From NCBI GenBank assembly GCA_027596035.1, contig JADGJA010000533.1:1-15783 (forward strand): a stretch of 15,783 bases of DNA, written 5' to 3'. Source of the DNA: Thoreauomyces humboldtii (taxonomy: Eukaryota; Chytridiomycota; Chytridiomycetes; Spizellomycetales; Powellomycetaceae). The notes under the pieces are model-generated. The model worked only from the letters and a program-made list of their open reading frames with translations, had not been told where the DNA came from and did no database searches. How positions within the stretch are numbered: the stretch's first letter is position 1; every line of letters begins with the position of its first letter. The position numbers and the translations under genes are program-made. Shown in pieces: positions 1 to 8,445 of the stretch.

Positions 1-2
1 CC

Positions 3-542
3 CCCCGCAGCGGTCAGCAAGCCGTAACATGTCTCCCGTCTGCGACCGACCCAGGAAGCTATTTCATCATCCAGTCCGCGTTCGGAGTACCAGCCTGCAC
101 GCGAGGGTATGCCTCAATTCCGTCCAAGAATGCTGGGTTTACATGCTGAATCTAAAACCCTCGGCACGCCGTTTCATCCAGAGATCCCATCGCATGCAAC
201 TCCGTCGTCCGTCTCTTCCACATGACGACCAAAAAGTATCTCCACAGTCACGCCGCTCACCGATCCCCACTCACCAAGAATCAGGAGGTGTCGGCCTTCG
301 ACGCCGTGGACAAGGGGGACGACTGGAAGCTCGTGTGCGTTAAGTCGGGGGAAGCGAACTGGACGAGGGAATCCTCCGTGCGCTTCCAGCACGTGGAGAC
401 CGGAAAGTACCTCGGGATCGCTCCAGGGAACACGTTCAACATCAAGCCTGCCGGCCAGATCGAGGTCAGCGCTAGCGGGAGTACCGGGAACGATCAGACG
501 TGGGTCGCTCAGGAGGGCATCTACTTTGGGAAACCTGAATGA
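3..542 (+). CDS. SDF2-like MIR-domain protein, 3' part only
   Basis: The gene runs in from the left edge, so its start and signal peptide are not visible. Exon 3-106 is followed by a 75-base intron (107-181, donor gtatgc, acceptor atccag) and a last exon 182-542 ending in TGA. The splice rebuilds a Gly codon and gives the junction TRGDPIACNS. The 154 visible residues show the MIR-domain pattern of SDF2 and the protein O-mannosyltransferases: SGQQAVTC, then RLFH...YLHSH, then SPLTKNQEVSAF, then VRFQHVETGKYL and a final EGIYF. MIR domains form beta-trefoils. SDF2 proteins act in the endoplasmic reticulum lumen with chaperones and O-mannosylation, which is family knowledge. The C-terminus ends GKPE, with no HDEL-type retention signal. 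A full SDF2 has about 210 residues, so roughly 55 are missing upstream. A MIR-containing fragment of a larger protein is less likely because the protein ends right after the last MIR motif. Confidence 0.88.
107..181 (+). other. Intron in the SDF2-like gene
   Basis: A GT-AG intron of 75 bases with donor gtatgc and acceptor atccag. It joins two reading frames (phase 2) into one continuous MIR-domain protein. Reading straight through would shift the frame and lose the RLFH...LHSH motif. Confidence 0.85.
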
Positions 543-1002
543 GGAAGACCGTGTATGATCGGACGGATCGGTTCGGTTTTTGGGGACGTTGAAAGTGTGC
601 TGTGTTTCAAAGATGCACACGCGCCGACACGGTCATGGATGTAAGAGATGATTGTAGAATTAAGAAATGCGCCACGGGTATGGTATGCGCTTCGTTCACT
701 ACGATAACGTCAGGTAAGGTCGCATGTCCTAAACAACGGTCCAATGCTAGCAAAGACGCTTCTCCTTGTCGACAGTTCGGTAATTCGTAGCGAGCCCACA
801 AGTTGCGTGTGGTTTTTAAAGTCCGCCGGCGACGCCGCAATATCCGAGGACAGGTCCGGGACAGAGGGGCCGAGTAAGGGTATATACAGTCATGGTGCTC
901 GATGGACGAAGCGTATGGCCGGACACAGGCGCCCATGGCGGTAGCAGGCCTCTCCATGGGCGGTAGCAAGCCGGTAGAGGATGGAGTATGGCGTGTCTCC
1001 AA
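543..1002. other. Intergenic region between convergent genes
   Basis: The SDF2-like gene ends at 542 on the plus strand and CK2 alpha ends at 1003 on the minus strand. This 460-base gap must hold both 3' untranslated regions. Short open frames exist on both strands, but none has protein-like composition or a recognisable motif. I see no repeat or RNA gene in it. Confidence 0.6.
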
Positions 1003-2209
1003 TCAGTCGCTCACGACGCTATCTTGCCCAGGCACGTAGTCCGCCGGACGGACGGGGTCAAAGTAAGGATGACTCATGGCTTCTGTGGGACATAAACGTT
1101 CCTGATGATCGTAACGCAAAAGTCTGTCAAGTAAGTCGACGGCATCCGGCGTCGCGAAAGGCCGGTTTTCGGCCGTCACGAAACGTTCCCATGGTTTTCG
1201 GGGGTATCTGCGAACCATGGAGGTAAGTACGAATAGGTAGAGGTTCACGCATCGCGGACCCTACCTTGAATCGATCTTGATCCGATCGTCAAGCTTTATG
1301 GAATATTTATCAAGATACGCGTATAGCGTGTCCGTACCGAGCACCTTGGCGATTTTGACCAACTGGTCGTAATTGTCCTGGCCGTGGAAGAAAGGATCTT
1401 TCCGGAAGATCTAGCGGCATGAAAAATGAGAACACCGCGACAGCGCGAATCCCGAAAAATCCCTCAATAGTTTATAGGTACCATGCTAGCAAACATGCAG
1501 CCAAGACTCCACATGTCGAGGGAATAATCGTACTGCTGCAAGTCCACCAGCAGTTCCGGACCCTTCCAATATCGGGAGGCCACGCGAACGTTGTATTCCG
1601 TATTCGGATGATAGAACTCTGCCAGACCCCAATCGATCAACCGGAGCTGTCTCTTCTTGTGGTCGATCATAACGTTGTGAGGTTTGATATCTCGATGCAT
1701 GATGCCCCTCGAATGACAGAAGTCGAGAGCCTTCAACAGCTCGAAGATGTAGAACCTGAAGTCGAAATCGGAGAGCGTGGGATACAAGGTCTTGAAGTCG
1801 GTGTTCTCCACGTTCTCGAAGATGAGGGCTGGGGTCTTCGAGTCTGGGTCTCTGACCATGTCAAGGAGACGGATGATGTTGGGTCCACCGCAAACCCTCT
1901 GAAGGATGGCGATCTCCCTCTTGATCTTCTTCTTCTTGACAGGTTTCAAGACTTTTATGCAGCATTTCGTCGACGTGCGAACGTCCACGCCTTCAAAGAC
2001 TTCGCTGTACTTTCCCCGACCGACCTTTCTGACCACTTCGTACGGGTCCTGGGAACTGGTGGTTTGGGGGTGAGAATGAGCGGAAGTCAAGGGCAAAGGT
2101 GATACGACTGGAGTGATGCTTACTGCCACTCGAGGACAATGTTCTCATAATCCGAGTACTCCTCCCCACGGTCTCGGCAGGCGTTGGCGTATTGTCGAGC
2201 CACGCTCAT
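1003..2209 (-). CDS. CKA1: Casein kinase 2 catalytic (alpha) subunit
   Basis: Four exons: 2209-2124, 2055-1482, 1410-1265 and 1207-1003, separated by introns of 68, 71 and 57 bases. Together they give 336 residues, the usual CK2 alpha length. The ATG at 2209 begins MSVARQYA, the family N-terminus, and the first intron joins EW to [11 protein letters not shown]. Visible kinase elements are the glycine loop GRGKYSEVF (41-49), ATP-binding Lys63, the basic KKKKIKR cluster (69-75, substrate recognition), HRDIKPHN with catalytic Asp151, and DWG with Asp170 (CK2 has DWG where most kinases have DFG). The C-lobe ends with [10 protein letters not shown]...HPYF. CK2 phosphorylates Ser/Thr followed by acidic residues, as a tetramer with beta subunits in nucleus and cytoplasm. 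It is constitutively active. The frame is intact. The region between KLDDRI and [10 protein letters not shown] is diverged from the usual LGRHSRKRWERF. Confidence 0.97.
1208..1264 (-). other. CK2 alpha intron 3
   Basis: A 57-base GT-AG intron (donor gtaggg, acceptor ttcgcag) in phase 2. It joins KIDS-R to YPRKPWERF. It is the second-shortest intron modelled in the window. Confidence 0.85.
1411..1481 (-). other. CK2 alpha intron 2
   Basis: A 71-base GT-AG intron (donor gtacct, acceptor ccgctag) in phase 0. It joins LGCMFASM to [10 protein letters not shown], a continuous conserved CK2 segment. Confidence 0.92.
2056..2123 (-). other. CK2 alpha intron 1
   Basis: A 68-base GT-AG intron (donor gtaagc, acceptor accaccag) in phase 2. 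It lies near the 5' end and places the true start at 2209. A reading that ignores it would begin at a GTG within the intron and miss the conserved first 28 residues. Confidence 0.9.
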
Positions 2210-2767
2210 CCCTGCTTCCTTCTGCGCTGGGTTTGAGTAGGGAAGAGTCTGTTTTCGAGCCTACAATAAGGGCAAAGCAATCAACAATCTACATCACGGG
2301 CATGCGTTGAGAGCAGATAGCATCCATCACCTTTTGAGTTGTTGACCACGTTCTCGTTTGCGAAGGAATGGGAAGACGGAATGGTGCTCGCTCTCTCGTG
2401 CTTGTCCCCAAAAAGTCTACAAAGTGCAATTGCACAGCCTCCCTCCACCCAGGCAGCCGCCCTGCTCGAAGCTTCACCGTGTTCGTCCAAATCGAAGATG
2501 CGTGGTATATGCATGCACCAAATGCCTTGTATACCTTCCCGCGTTCGACGGACCAGCGCTCTTTTCTGCTTGTATCATGGAAAGCCTTGGCAGAGGGTTG
2601 GGCCAGTGTTCTCCAGCAAGCAGGAAGCCGGCTGGCCATTTCTAGGCCGTAACTGTCAACGCCACTCGTGCGTCCTCGGATGACTCGTCTTCAGGTCTAT
2701 TAAACGTATGTACTGGGAAACTTTACAAGGCAGGACCACCGGATCACAGAGAAAAACACGCCCGCTC
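2210..2767. other. CK2 alpha upstream region / P450 downstream region
   Basis: This 558-base gap separates two minus-strand genes in tandem. It must hold the 3' end of the P450 transcript and the promoter of CK2 alpha. Open frames of up to 116 residues on both strands overlap each other and have no motif or convincing composition, so I treat them as chance. No clear TATA box or repeat stands out. Confidence 0.55.
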
Positions 2768-4492
2768 TCACTCTTCAACATCGGTGCGAGGGCGAAGCGT
2801 GGTAAACACGCCTTGCCGATAACCGCTGGTGATCCCATCGTAGGTCCACTCAAGATCTTGTCCTGGCTGCAAAGCGAACCGATAATTTTGTAATATTCTG
2901 ATCAATATGACCTGAGGGAATATGTGAGACCGTGTCGGTACGCGCAAGAATCGGTTCGCTACGATCACGATCGACGGCACTCGCGTATGCGTACCTTGAT
3001 CTCGGCGTTGGCGACGCGAAACCCGACGCACATCATACCGCCAGCCCCAAACGGCATGTAGGATCCATTCTGTTCGAGATTCCTCATTCTGTCCTTGTCG
3101 TCCCAACGATCGGGGTTCAGGACCTCCGCGTCGGGTCCCCAGTATAGCGGATCCTTGTGTTGCGCATTGATGTGAATCATGATGGCCTGGTGGGCTGGTA
3201 TCATGTGGCCCAACACCATCGTGTCACGCACTGGACAGCGTTGGAGAGCGTTGACGGGAGACTTCATTCGCAAAGATTCCTATCAACCGCTTCGGAGTTT
3301 AGCCGTGCGCACAGGTACGGCAAGGGCAAGCGCTGCGCTGCCTCACCTTCAGGAAGTTGTCGAGGTACTTCATCTCCGCCAGCGAGTCCCAGCTCGGTTC
3401 CCCGTGCTCGCCGAGCACGTCTTTGATCTCGGCCATCAGCTTATCGGCGACATCGGGGTACTCCATGAGATGAAACAGCGCAAACGTGACGGCGTTGGAG
3501 CTCGTCTCGTGACCCGCGAGCATGAAGCCAATGACCTCGTCGACGATCTCATCATGAGGGAGCCTCTCTCCATCCGCGTTAGGCAGCAAAATCCTGTCCA
3601 GAACATCCATGTCCTTCTTTCCGGGAGGTGCGTCCATGGCGTCGAGTTCGGCCTGACGCTTGATCACGACCGACTCTGCCAGATCCCTCACCCTCTTGGC
3701 GTGAGGTTCCATCTCGGAGACGGTTGCGCTGAACAGTCGCCATGTCCATGGCGCCTTGCCGTACCGATCTCCCACTGCGTGCATCTCGCGTTCGAAGGAC
3801 TCGAAGAGACTGCCGTCGCAGTTCTGGACGGTCATGGAGTGGATCGAGACAGACTCGCGGGCCGGAGGCATGGCATCGAGGAAGTTGAACGTGTGCCCAC
3901 CTAACGCGACCTCGCCGATGATGTCGAGCGTCAGCCTTTGGAAAGCATCGTGCAGATTTACTTCGCTGTCCGGGTTCTTTGCCAGGAGTCGGGACCAGAT
4001 TTCGACAAGCTTGTCAGAGTGGCGAACAGAGATCTCCACAGTCTTCCTGATGGCCGCAGGTGCGAATGCTGGGGCAATGAGCTTACGGTGGTGCTTCCAC
4101 ATCGCTCCGCTCGGAAAGAGGAACAATGCATACTGGGCCATGCCGTGGGCAGCCTGTTGGAAGTTTGGGCCTCTGTAAAAGTTCTCGTTGTCGGTCAGCA
4201 ACCTGCGCGCCTCCTTAGGGTCGTTCAGGATGGGCATGTGGCGACCGAGGACGTTGAGGTTCCAGATTGGGCCCATGGCCTTCTGCTGCTCCCACAGGTA
4301 CAGCGCGAAACGATGACGGTATGCGTACTTCAGGAAGGACAAGGTTGAGCCGAGGAGGGGCAGTGAATCCTTTGGCTGAGGAATTGTGGAGGTCGGACTG
4401 GCGAGGATCCGGAAGCCCAGGTAAGCGGACACAAGAAGCACGATGGCGACAAAGCGGCCGTCTGTCCAGGGGATCAGATCAAGGAGAGGCAT
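2768..4492 (-). CDS. Cytochrome P450 monooxygenase, microsomal type
   Basis: Three exons: 4492-3347 (382 codons), 3279-2995 (95 codons) and 2911-2768, with introns of 67 and 83 bases, giving 524 residues. An N-terminal hydrophobic stretch (about residues 12-30) fits an endoplasmic reticulum anchor. Helix I carries AGHETS (326-331), the oxygen-activation motif. The K-helix ExxR is ESLR (383-386), created exactly at the first splice junction, and the PERF-like motif is NPDRW. The heme loop reads FGAGGMMCVG (459-468), with axial Cys466. The highly conserved Arg of FxxGxRxCxG is Met464 here. P450s use NADPH-cytochrome P450 reductase to hydroxylate lipids or xenobiotics. The substrate cannot be read from sequence, and the neighbours do not suggest a biosynthetic cluster. 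The frame is intact throughout. Confidence 0.95.
2912..2994 (-). other. P450 intron 2
   Basis: An 83-base GT-AG intron (donor gtacgc, acceptor ccctcag) in phase 0. It lies just after the heme loop, between VANAEIK and VILIRILQNY, which restores the start of the L-helix region. Confidence 0.9.
3280..3346 (-). other. P450 intron 1
   Basis: A 67-base GT-AG intron (donor gtgagg, acceptor ttgatag) in phase 0. It contains a ggctaaac branch-point-like sequence. Splicing joins DNFLK to ESLRMKSPV and so assembles the conserved ExxR motif. Confidence 0.93.
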
Positions 4493-5268
4493 GGCGAGTG
4501 ACGGGTGGGGTAGGGGCTCGCTTGTACTGTTATCTGGATTTCGGTCGAAGGGCTACCCCAGGATGAGTTGATAAAACAGACGGGTTCTTTGAAGTTGCCA
4601 CAGGTCTTTGTATAGTGTCCACTTCAACTATTCAGGTGATCGATGAGCTGGTCTGTGTTCAAGTACAGGATCGTTATGCGCTCGATGCCATGCGTACAGA
4701 AGCGAGAAGCGAGGCTTGTCGTCACGAGGCCTTTTATCCACGAGGAAGGCTCAGACGCACATGTCAGTGCTCGATATATTACACAACCGCGGAGGCGATC
4801 CCATGAGTCTGGATGTCACGAGGTATAAGAGGCATGTGCAAAGGGGACGAGTACAGTGCCTACATGTAAGCCGGTAATGTGATGCTGAATGGTGGGGGCG
4901 CGTGTGTGCGATACCTGATACGTGTACAGATATGGTCGGGACGCGTACCGGTACCCTCCACGTTACGAAGACGCGTTGTGTCCGTTCTTCCGGATCGCCA
5001 TGAGCATACTGTAGGCGTCCAGGTTTCAAAAAGCGATGCGTTTCGCAAAACATGCGAGGACGTGTGCCGCAATCTGAGCGTCATCACAAAGATGGGGAGA
5101 AGGCTCATCAGGCTTCGAAAACACAGGAGCTTGCTACAGTACAGTACAGTAGATGGCTTGTGTACTGTAAAGCTACCTCTGCTTTCCCGGCCGGTTGCCA
5201 GGAGATTCACAACAAGGCATATGCTCCCCGTACAGAGACGCATCTGCATCCATCATCGCGAGGACGGA
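4493..5268. other. P450 upstream region with TACAGTA repeats
   Basis: This gap of about 0.8 kb lies upstream of the P450 start. It holds overlapping open frames without recognisable motifs. Its one clear structure is a cluster of acagt repeats with an inverted copy at 5135-5169, described separately. It probably includes the P450 promoter next to 4492. Confidence 0.5.
5135..5169. repeat. Short acagt tandem repeat with inverted partner
   Basis: Between 5135 and 5151 the sequence is a run of overlapping tacagtacag units (acagt about three times). At 5161-5169 lies tgtactgta, the exact reverse complement of tacagtaca. The two arms could pair into a hairpin with a loop of 12 to 17 bases. Similar gtactgtac or tacagta strings occur at about 5627-5635, 12659-12665 and 12690-12696, so the motif is dispersed in non-coding DNA. 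Its function is unknown. Confidence 0.6.
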
Positions 5269-5514
5269 ATGTCAGCCAAGAAGTTTGTCTTGGACAAAAC
5301 TGGAACCGTCGATACCACCGCCGATGAGTCTCACCTGGACCCCTCGACCTGGCGCTCCACCGTGCCTACTGCCGATGAACAGATTTTTGCAGCAGGAAGG
5401 GCTGCCATGCTGCCAAACCTCTTGAAAACAATCTGCCTGGGGACTATCGATAAATTGGCCGTTATTGGTGGGGTGGGGGGGTTTTCTGCTTTTGGTTACT
5501 TTGATGGAGGGTGA
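5269..5514 (+). CDS. Possible small hypothetical protein, 81 residues
   Basis: An ATG at 5269 opens 82 codons to a TGA at 5514. The product begins MSAKKFVLDKTGTVDTTADE, is acidic and soluble in its first half, then has a more hydrophobic C-terminal part ending in GGVGGFSAFGYFDGG. The same frame stays open upstream to 4879, but that part is basic and not protein-like. I recognise no family. It could be a small gene, an upstream exon of the ATPase gene that starts at 5862 on the same strand, or chance. The gap to the ATPase ATG is 347 bases. Confidence 0.3.
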   Translation: MSAKKFVLDKTGTVDTTADESHLDPSTWRSTVPTADEQIFAAGRAAMLPNLLKTICLGTIDKLAVIGGVGGFSAFGYFDGG

Positions 5515-5861
5515 TGAGCTTCTCAGGCCTGGAGTGCCTACCGACTGGAGCTGGGAACGTCTTTTCTTAATGGTCGACTGCTTTCAGGGTCCTTTGCGCA
5601 AAACTCTTACGACCGACCGTTCATGGTACTGTACATTCATACGATTGTACCCTGTATTACTATTGGTAGTGTGGCCGTAGGCCGTAGGCACGTCCTGAGA
5701 GGAGCCGCCAGGAGCTGTCCAAACGTTTCTGGCAACTCTCGCAGTCCAAAAAACGTTCCCACGCCCACCGGCCATCTCCAAGGTCGTCCACACTACAATC
5801 GTCGGTGCCCCGTCCATAGTCAGCCTAGTTGTGACTTGGAGGCTCAGATTCACCCATTAGC
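5515..5861 (+). other. Upstream region of the P-loop ATPase gene
   Basis: This 347-base stretch probably carries the ATPase promoter. It contains gtactgtac at about 5627-5635 and a small direct repeat of gccgtag at about 5672-5685. No TATA box or protein motif is convincing. Confidence 0.4.
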
Positions 5862-8021
5862 ATGCTTTCCATCGAGTCCCTTCCCATCGGTGTCCCAGAG
5901 CCTGCTCAGGACCGTGCTTTTCGTCGACTTGCAAGACCATGCACGGACCTCACCTCGGAGAAAGAGCTCAAGGAGTTGATCGACATCACCAACTACGTAT
6001 ATCAGCGGGGAATCACCAAGAAAAAAGAGCTGCTGACATATCTAAAGACCCAGTGCTCGGGCATCGTTGTTTGTGACGCTGTTTCCGTAACGGTTCTCGA
6101 ATTGGCCACGGCGGCGTCCAACCCCCTCTCTGCTCCTGGTGCTTCAGAGGCTGCTAACGACAAGGAGTTTCGTCAACTTGCGAGACCAATGACGGACCTC
6201 ACGTCGGCGAAGCAGCTCAAGAACTTGATCGACGTCACCAACCATGTGTACCAGCAGAAAATCACCAAGAAAAAGGAGATACTTGAATACCTAAAGACCT
6301 ACTGCATGGGCTTCGCTGTGTGCGAAGCGGCTTCCGTGACGGTCCTCGAGGCGCCGACCGTAACCTCCAACCTTGTCACTGCTTCGGGGAACCAGAAGAA
6401 AAAGAAGTCACCTCCCGCTTCGTCGGGACCTACAACGAGGTCGGCAACCGCAAAGAAGTTAAACGGCGGCAGCAATGCACCATCCAGAGGTGGTTCGTTT
6501 CCCACAGTCTCACAGAAGGCGGGGACGCAGCAACAAGGATTTTTTAGTGCCGCCTTTTCTACACCGCAGACCCCAACACACATCCGCTTCTCTTCTCGGA
6601 CAGCTCCCATCAGGGCCCCTCCGATCAGAGCTTCAGCGAGCGACCGCCCGCCAGCCGTTAATGACATCGACTGGCGGCCTCACTACTTCCCTGACATAAG
6701 CCGCTCGCGAGCTTCCGACACGTTCGATCATGTACTTCTGGGCCAACGCAGTACCAACAGCGTCATATCTTTTGGCCTTCTCGGCACAGTCATGCCATCG
6801 CAAGGAGTTTTTCCAAAGACCTTTCTCGAAAGTGATCTGTATCTGAACACGCAAGCTCCATTCTGTATGGTAGCAGTGGGACTCCAGGGCACCGGAAAGG
6901 TGAGCATCCACGCGAGCGCACTCCCCTCAGTAAACTTCACAAGTTCTGATCTTCTCACACCTGGACAATAGTCCCACAGCGTCGCTACGGCTGCAGACGC
7001 CAAGGCCATTACGATAAAGATCCGCAGAACTTCCCCGAAGCTGCTACGCTCCCTACGGGCCACTTTTCCGGTCTGCCATTCGTGTCGCCATCTAACCTTC
7101 AGGCAAGGAAGCTCTTCTATGCGCAGAAGGGGATCGCCAACTGCACCGTTAAGCCGCTCCTCTTCCGCTGGGCCGATCTCAGTTCCGAGGAAATCCAAAC
7201 ACTCATGCGAACCACGAGGGAATCCCAGCCTCTTTACATATCGTCGATCTTTGATATGCCCAGCTGGCGAGAGTTCCTCGCGGAGCTCGATGCCTTACAA
7301 TTCACCTCAATGCAGGCACAGCCTTTGAAGCTCAGACTGAATATGATTGAATCGTTCCTGGTTGACGCTGCCGAAAATCAGCAGCATAGAGGCGGGCACG
7401 GGACGCATACCTACTCTGTGACATCACTTCTTACATCGACTGCGAACGACTGGCGCCGCCCGCTGATTATTGTGGACCTCACCGACAAGCTGATGTCAGG
7501 CTCGGACGCCAACGCCATCTTTCAGGTCCTGCTCGCAAGCTTCCTCGAGGTTGAGATTCCCGGCGGCAAACTTGTCGTACTTGATGAAGCTCACAAGTAC
7601 CTGCAAACCGACGGATCCGGGTTGACCGAGGACATCGTCGAGACGGCCGCTCAGATGCGACACACGAACATGCGCCTCGCCATCTCGACTCAGTCGCCGA
7701 TGAGCCTGCCGGCGAGTCTCCTCGAGCTGTGCTCCTTCACGCTCCTGCACAAGATGCAGAGCCCCGCCTGGTACAAGCACCTCGGACAAGCTTCCGATCT
7801 CGAACTTGGAAATGAAGGAAATCATGCGGCTGGAGACGGGCGAGGCTTGGGCGGTCAGCACAAAGTGGGCATCCAAGGCTCCTGGAGATGGATATGTGCG
7901 AAAAATCCGCGTACGATCCCGTAACACGAAGGATGCTGGAGTGTCAAAGCTGGCGGATGACGAGGGTCTGACGGTGATGATGGAAGATCCGATGGATGAC
8001 CCTATGGATGTTGCTGTTTGA
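5862..8021 (+). pseudogene. P-loop ATPase with duplicated N-terminal module, frame disrupted
   Basis: Exon 1 (5862-6899, 346 codons) starts with two 61-residue copies of one module (20-80 and 103-163), then a Lys/Ser/Arg-rich linker, then Walker A GLQGTGK at the exon end. After an intron beginning gtgagc, a second exon carries HYDKDPQNF, VSPSNL, IVDLTD, Walker B LVVLDEAH (about 7571-7594) and the sensor-like ISTQSP. This order matches a fungal P-loop ATPase group that resembles HerA/FtsK-type motors; that is recognition from memory, not a search. Two problems appear. The splice that restores the Walker A Ser (K-SHSV) is out of frame with what follows, while the in-frame splice gives K-RRYG without Ser/Thr. 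At 7784 the frame must shift by one base to continue from WYKHL into DKLPISNLEMKEIMRLETGEA, ending at 8021; otherwise it ends at 7924 with unlike sequence. A decaying copy or a sequencing error are both possible. Confidence 0.65.
5919..6350 (+). repeat. Internal duplication in the ATPase N-terminus
   Basis: Two coding copies, 5919-6101 and 6168-6350, lie with a period of 249 bases (83 codons). Shared residues include LARP-TDLTS-K-LK-LID-TN-VYQ, then ITKKKE-L-YLKT, then SVTVLE. DNA and protein have diverged while the reading frame is kept, so the duplication is old and was under coding constraint. The module resembles nothing I can name. It is mostly helical in appearance and rich in Lys. Confidence 0.85.
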
Positions 8022-8445
8022 GGACAAGGCATAATGGAAGACAACGTATATAGCACGAGACGATCGGGAATCTCCTACACTTTCCCTTTCACACCACATA
8101 TGAAGCACTCTAATGAGCCGCGCAAGGGGCTTTCGCGAACGGAGATGTAGTGGTCCCGCACTAGGGATTCTCTTCCGAGGCATAGTATGCATTTTGGTAC
8201 GGTATAAAAGTTCGTCTATTCGCACTTTGCCAAGCAATGCTGCACACCGCTGGTCGTCAGCTCAGAGCTTTCCAAAACGTTCTTCTATCATGCAACTGAT
8301 GAGTCAAGGATTCGGAAGTTGATGCTAAAAGGCAAAGCGAACAAGAACGACAAGTCTCACCTTTGACCGTCAACCTCTTCGCCAAGTCGCTATGTGCGGA
8401 TTCTACCGCACAAGCTCGGTCAAGAAGTTCTTGTTTATCTGTGAT
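8022..8445. other. Intergenic region between convergent genes
   Basis: This 424-base gap lies between the ATPase gene (plus) and the F-box gene (minus), so it should hold both 3' untranslated regions. Only short overlapping open frames are present. I see no RNA gene or repeat. Confidence 0.5.

Noticed and set aside
1419..2102. A 227-residue plus-strand open frame opposite CK2 alpha
   Set aside because: It is antisense to a conserved kinase exon and its composition mirrors that exon; no motif of its own.
2056..2129. A CK2 start at the GTG at 2129 giving an N-terminus MAVSITPVV
   Set aside because: That stretch is intron 1; the ATG at 2209 with splicing gives the conserved MSVAR...EW N-terminus.
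1003..2209. Reassignment of TGA to tryptophan as an explanation for the Myb nonsense codon
   Set aside because: CK2, MIR, disordered-protein and VTT genes all end properly on TGA, and CK2 and VTT use TGG for Trp.
3179..4348. Long plus-strand open frames (up to 241 residues) opposite the P450
   Set aside because: They are shadows of the P450 coding exon on the other strand and match no family.
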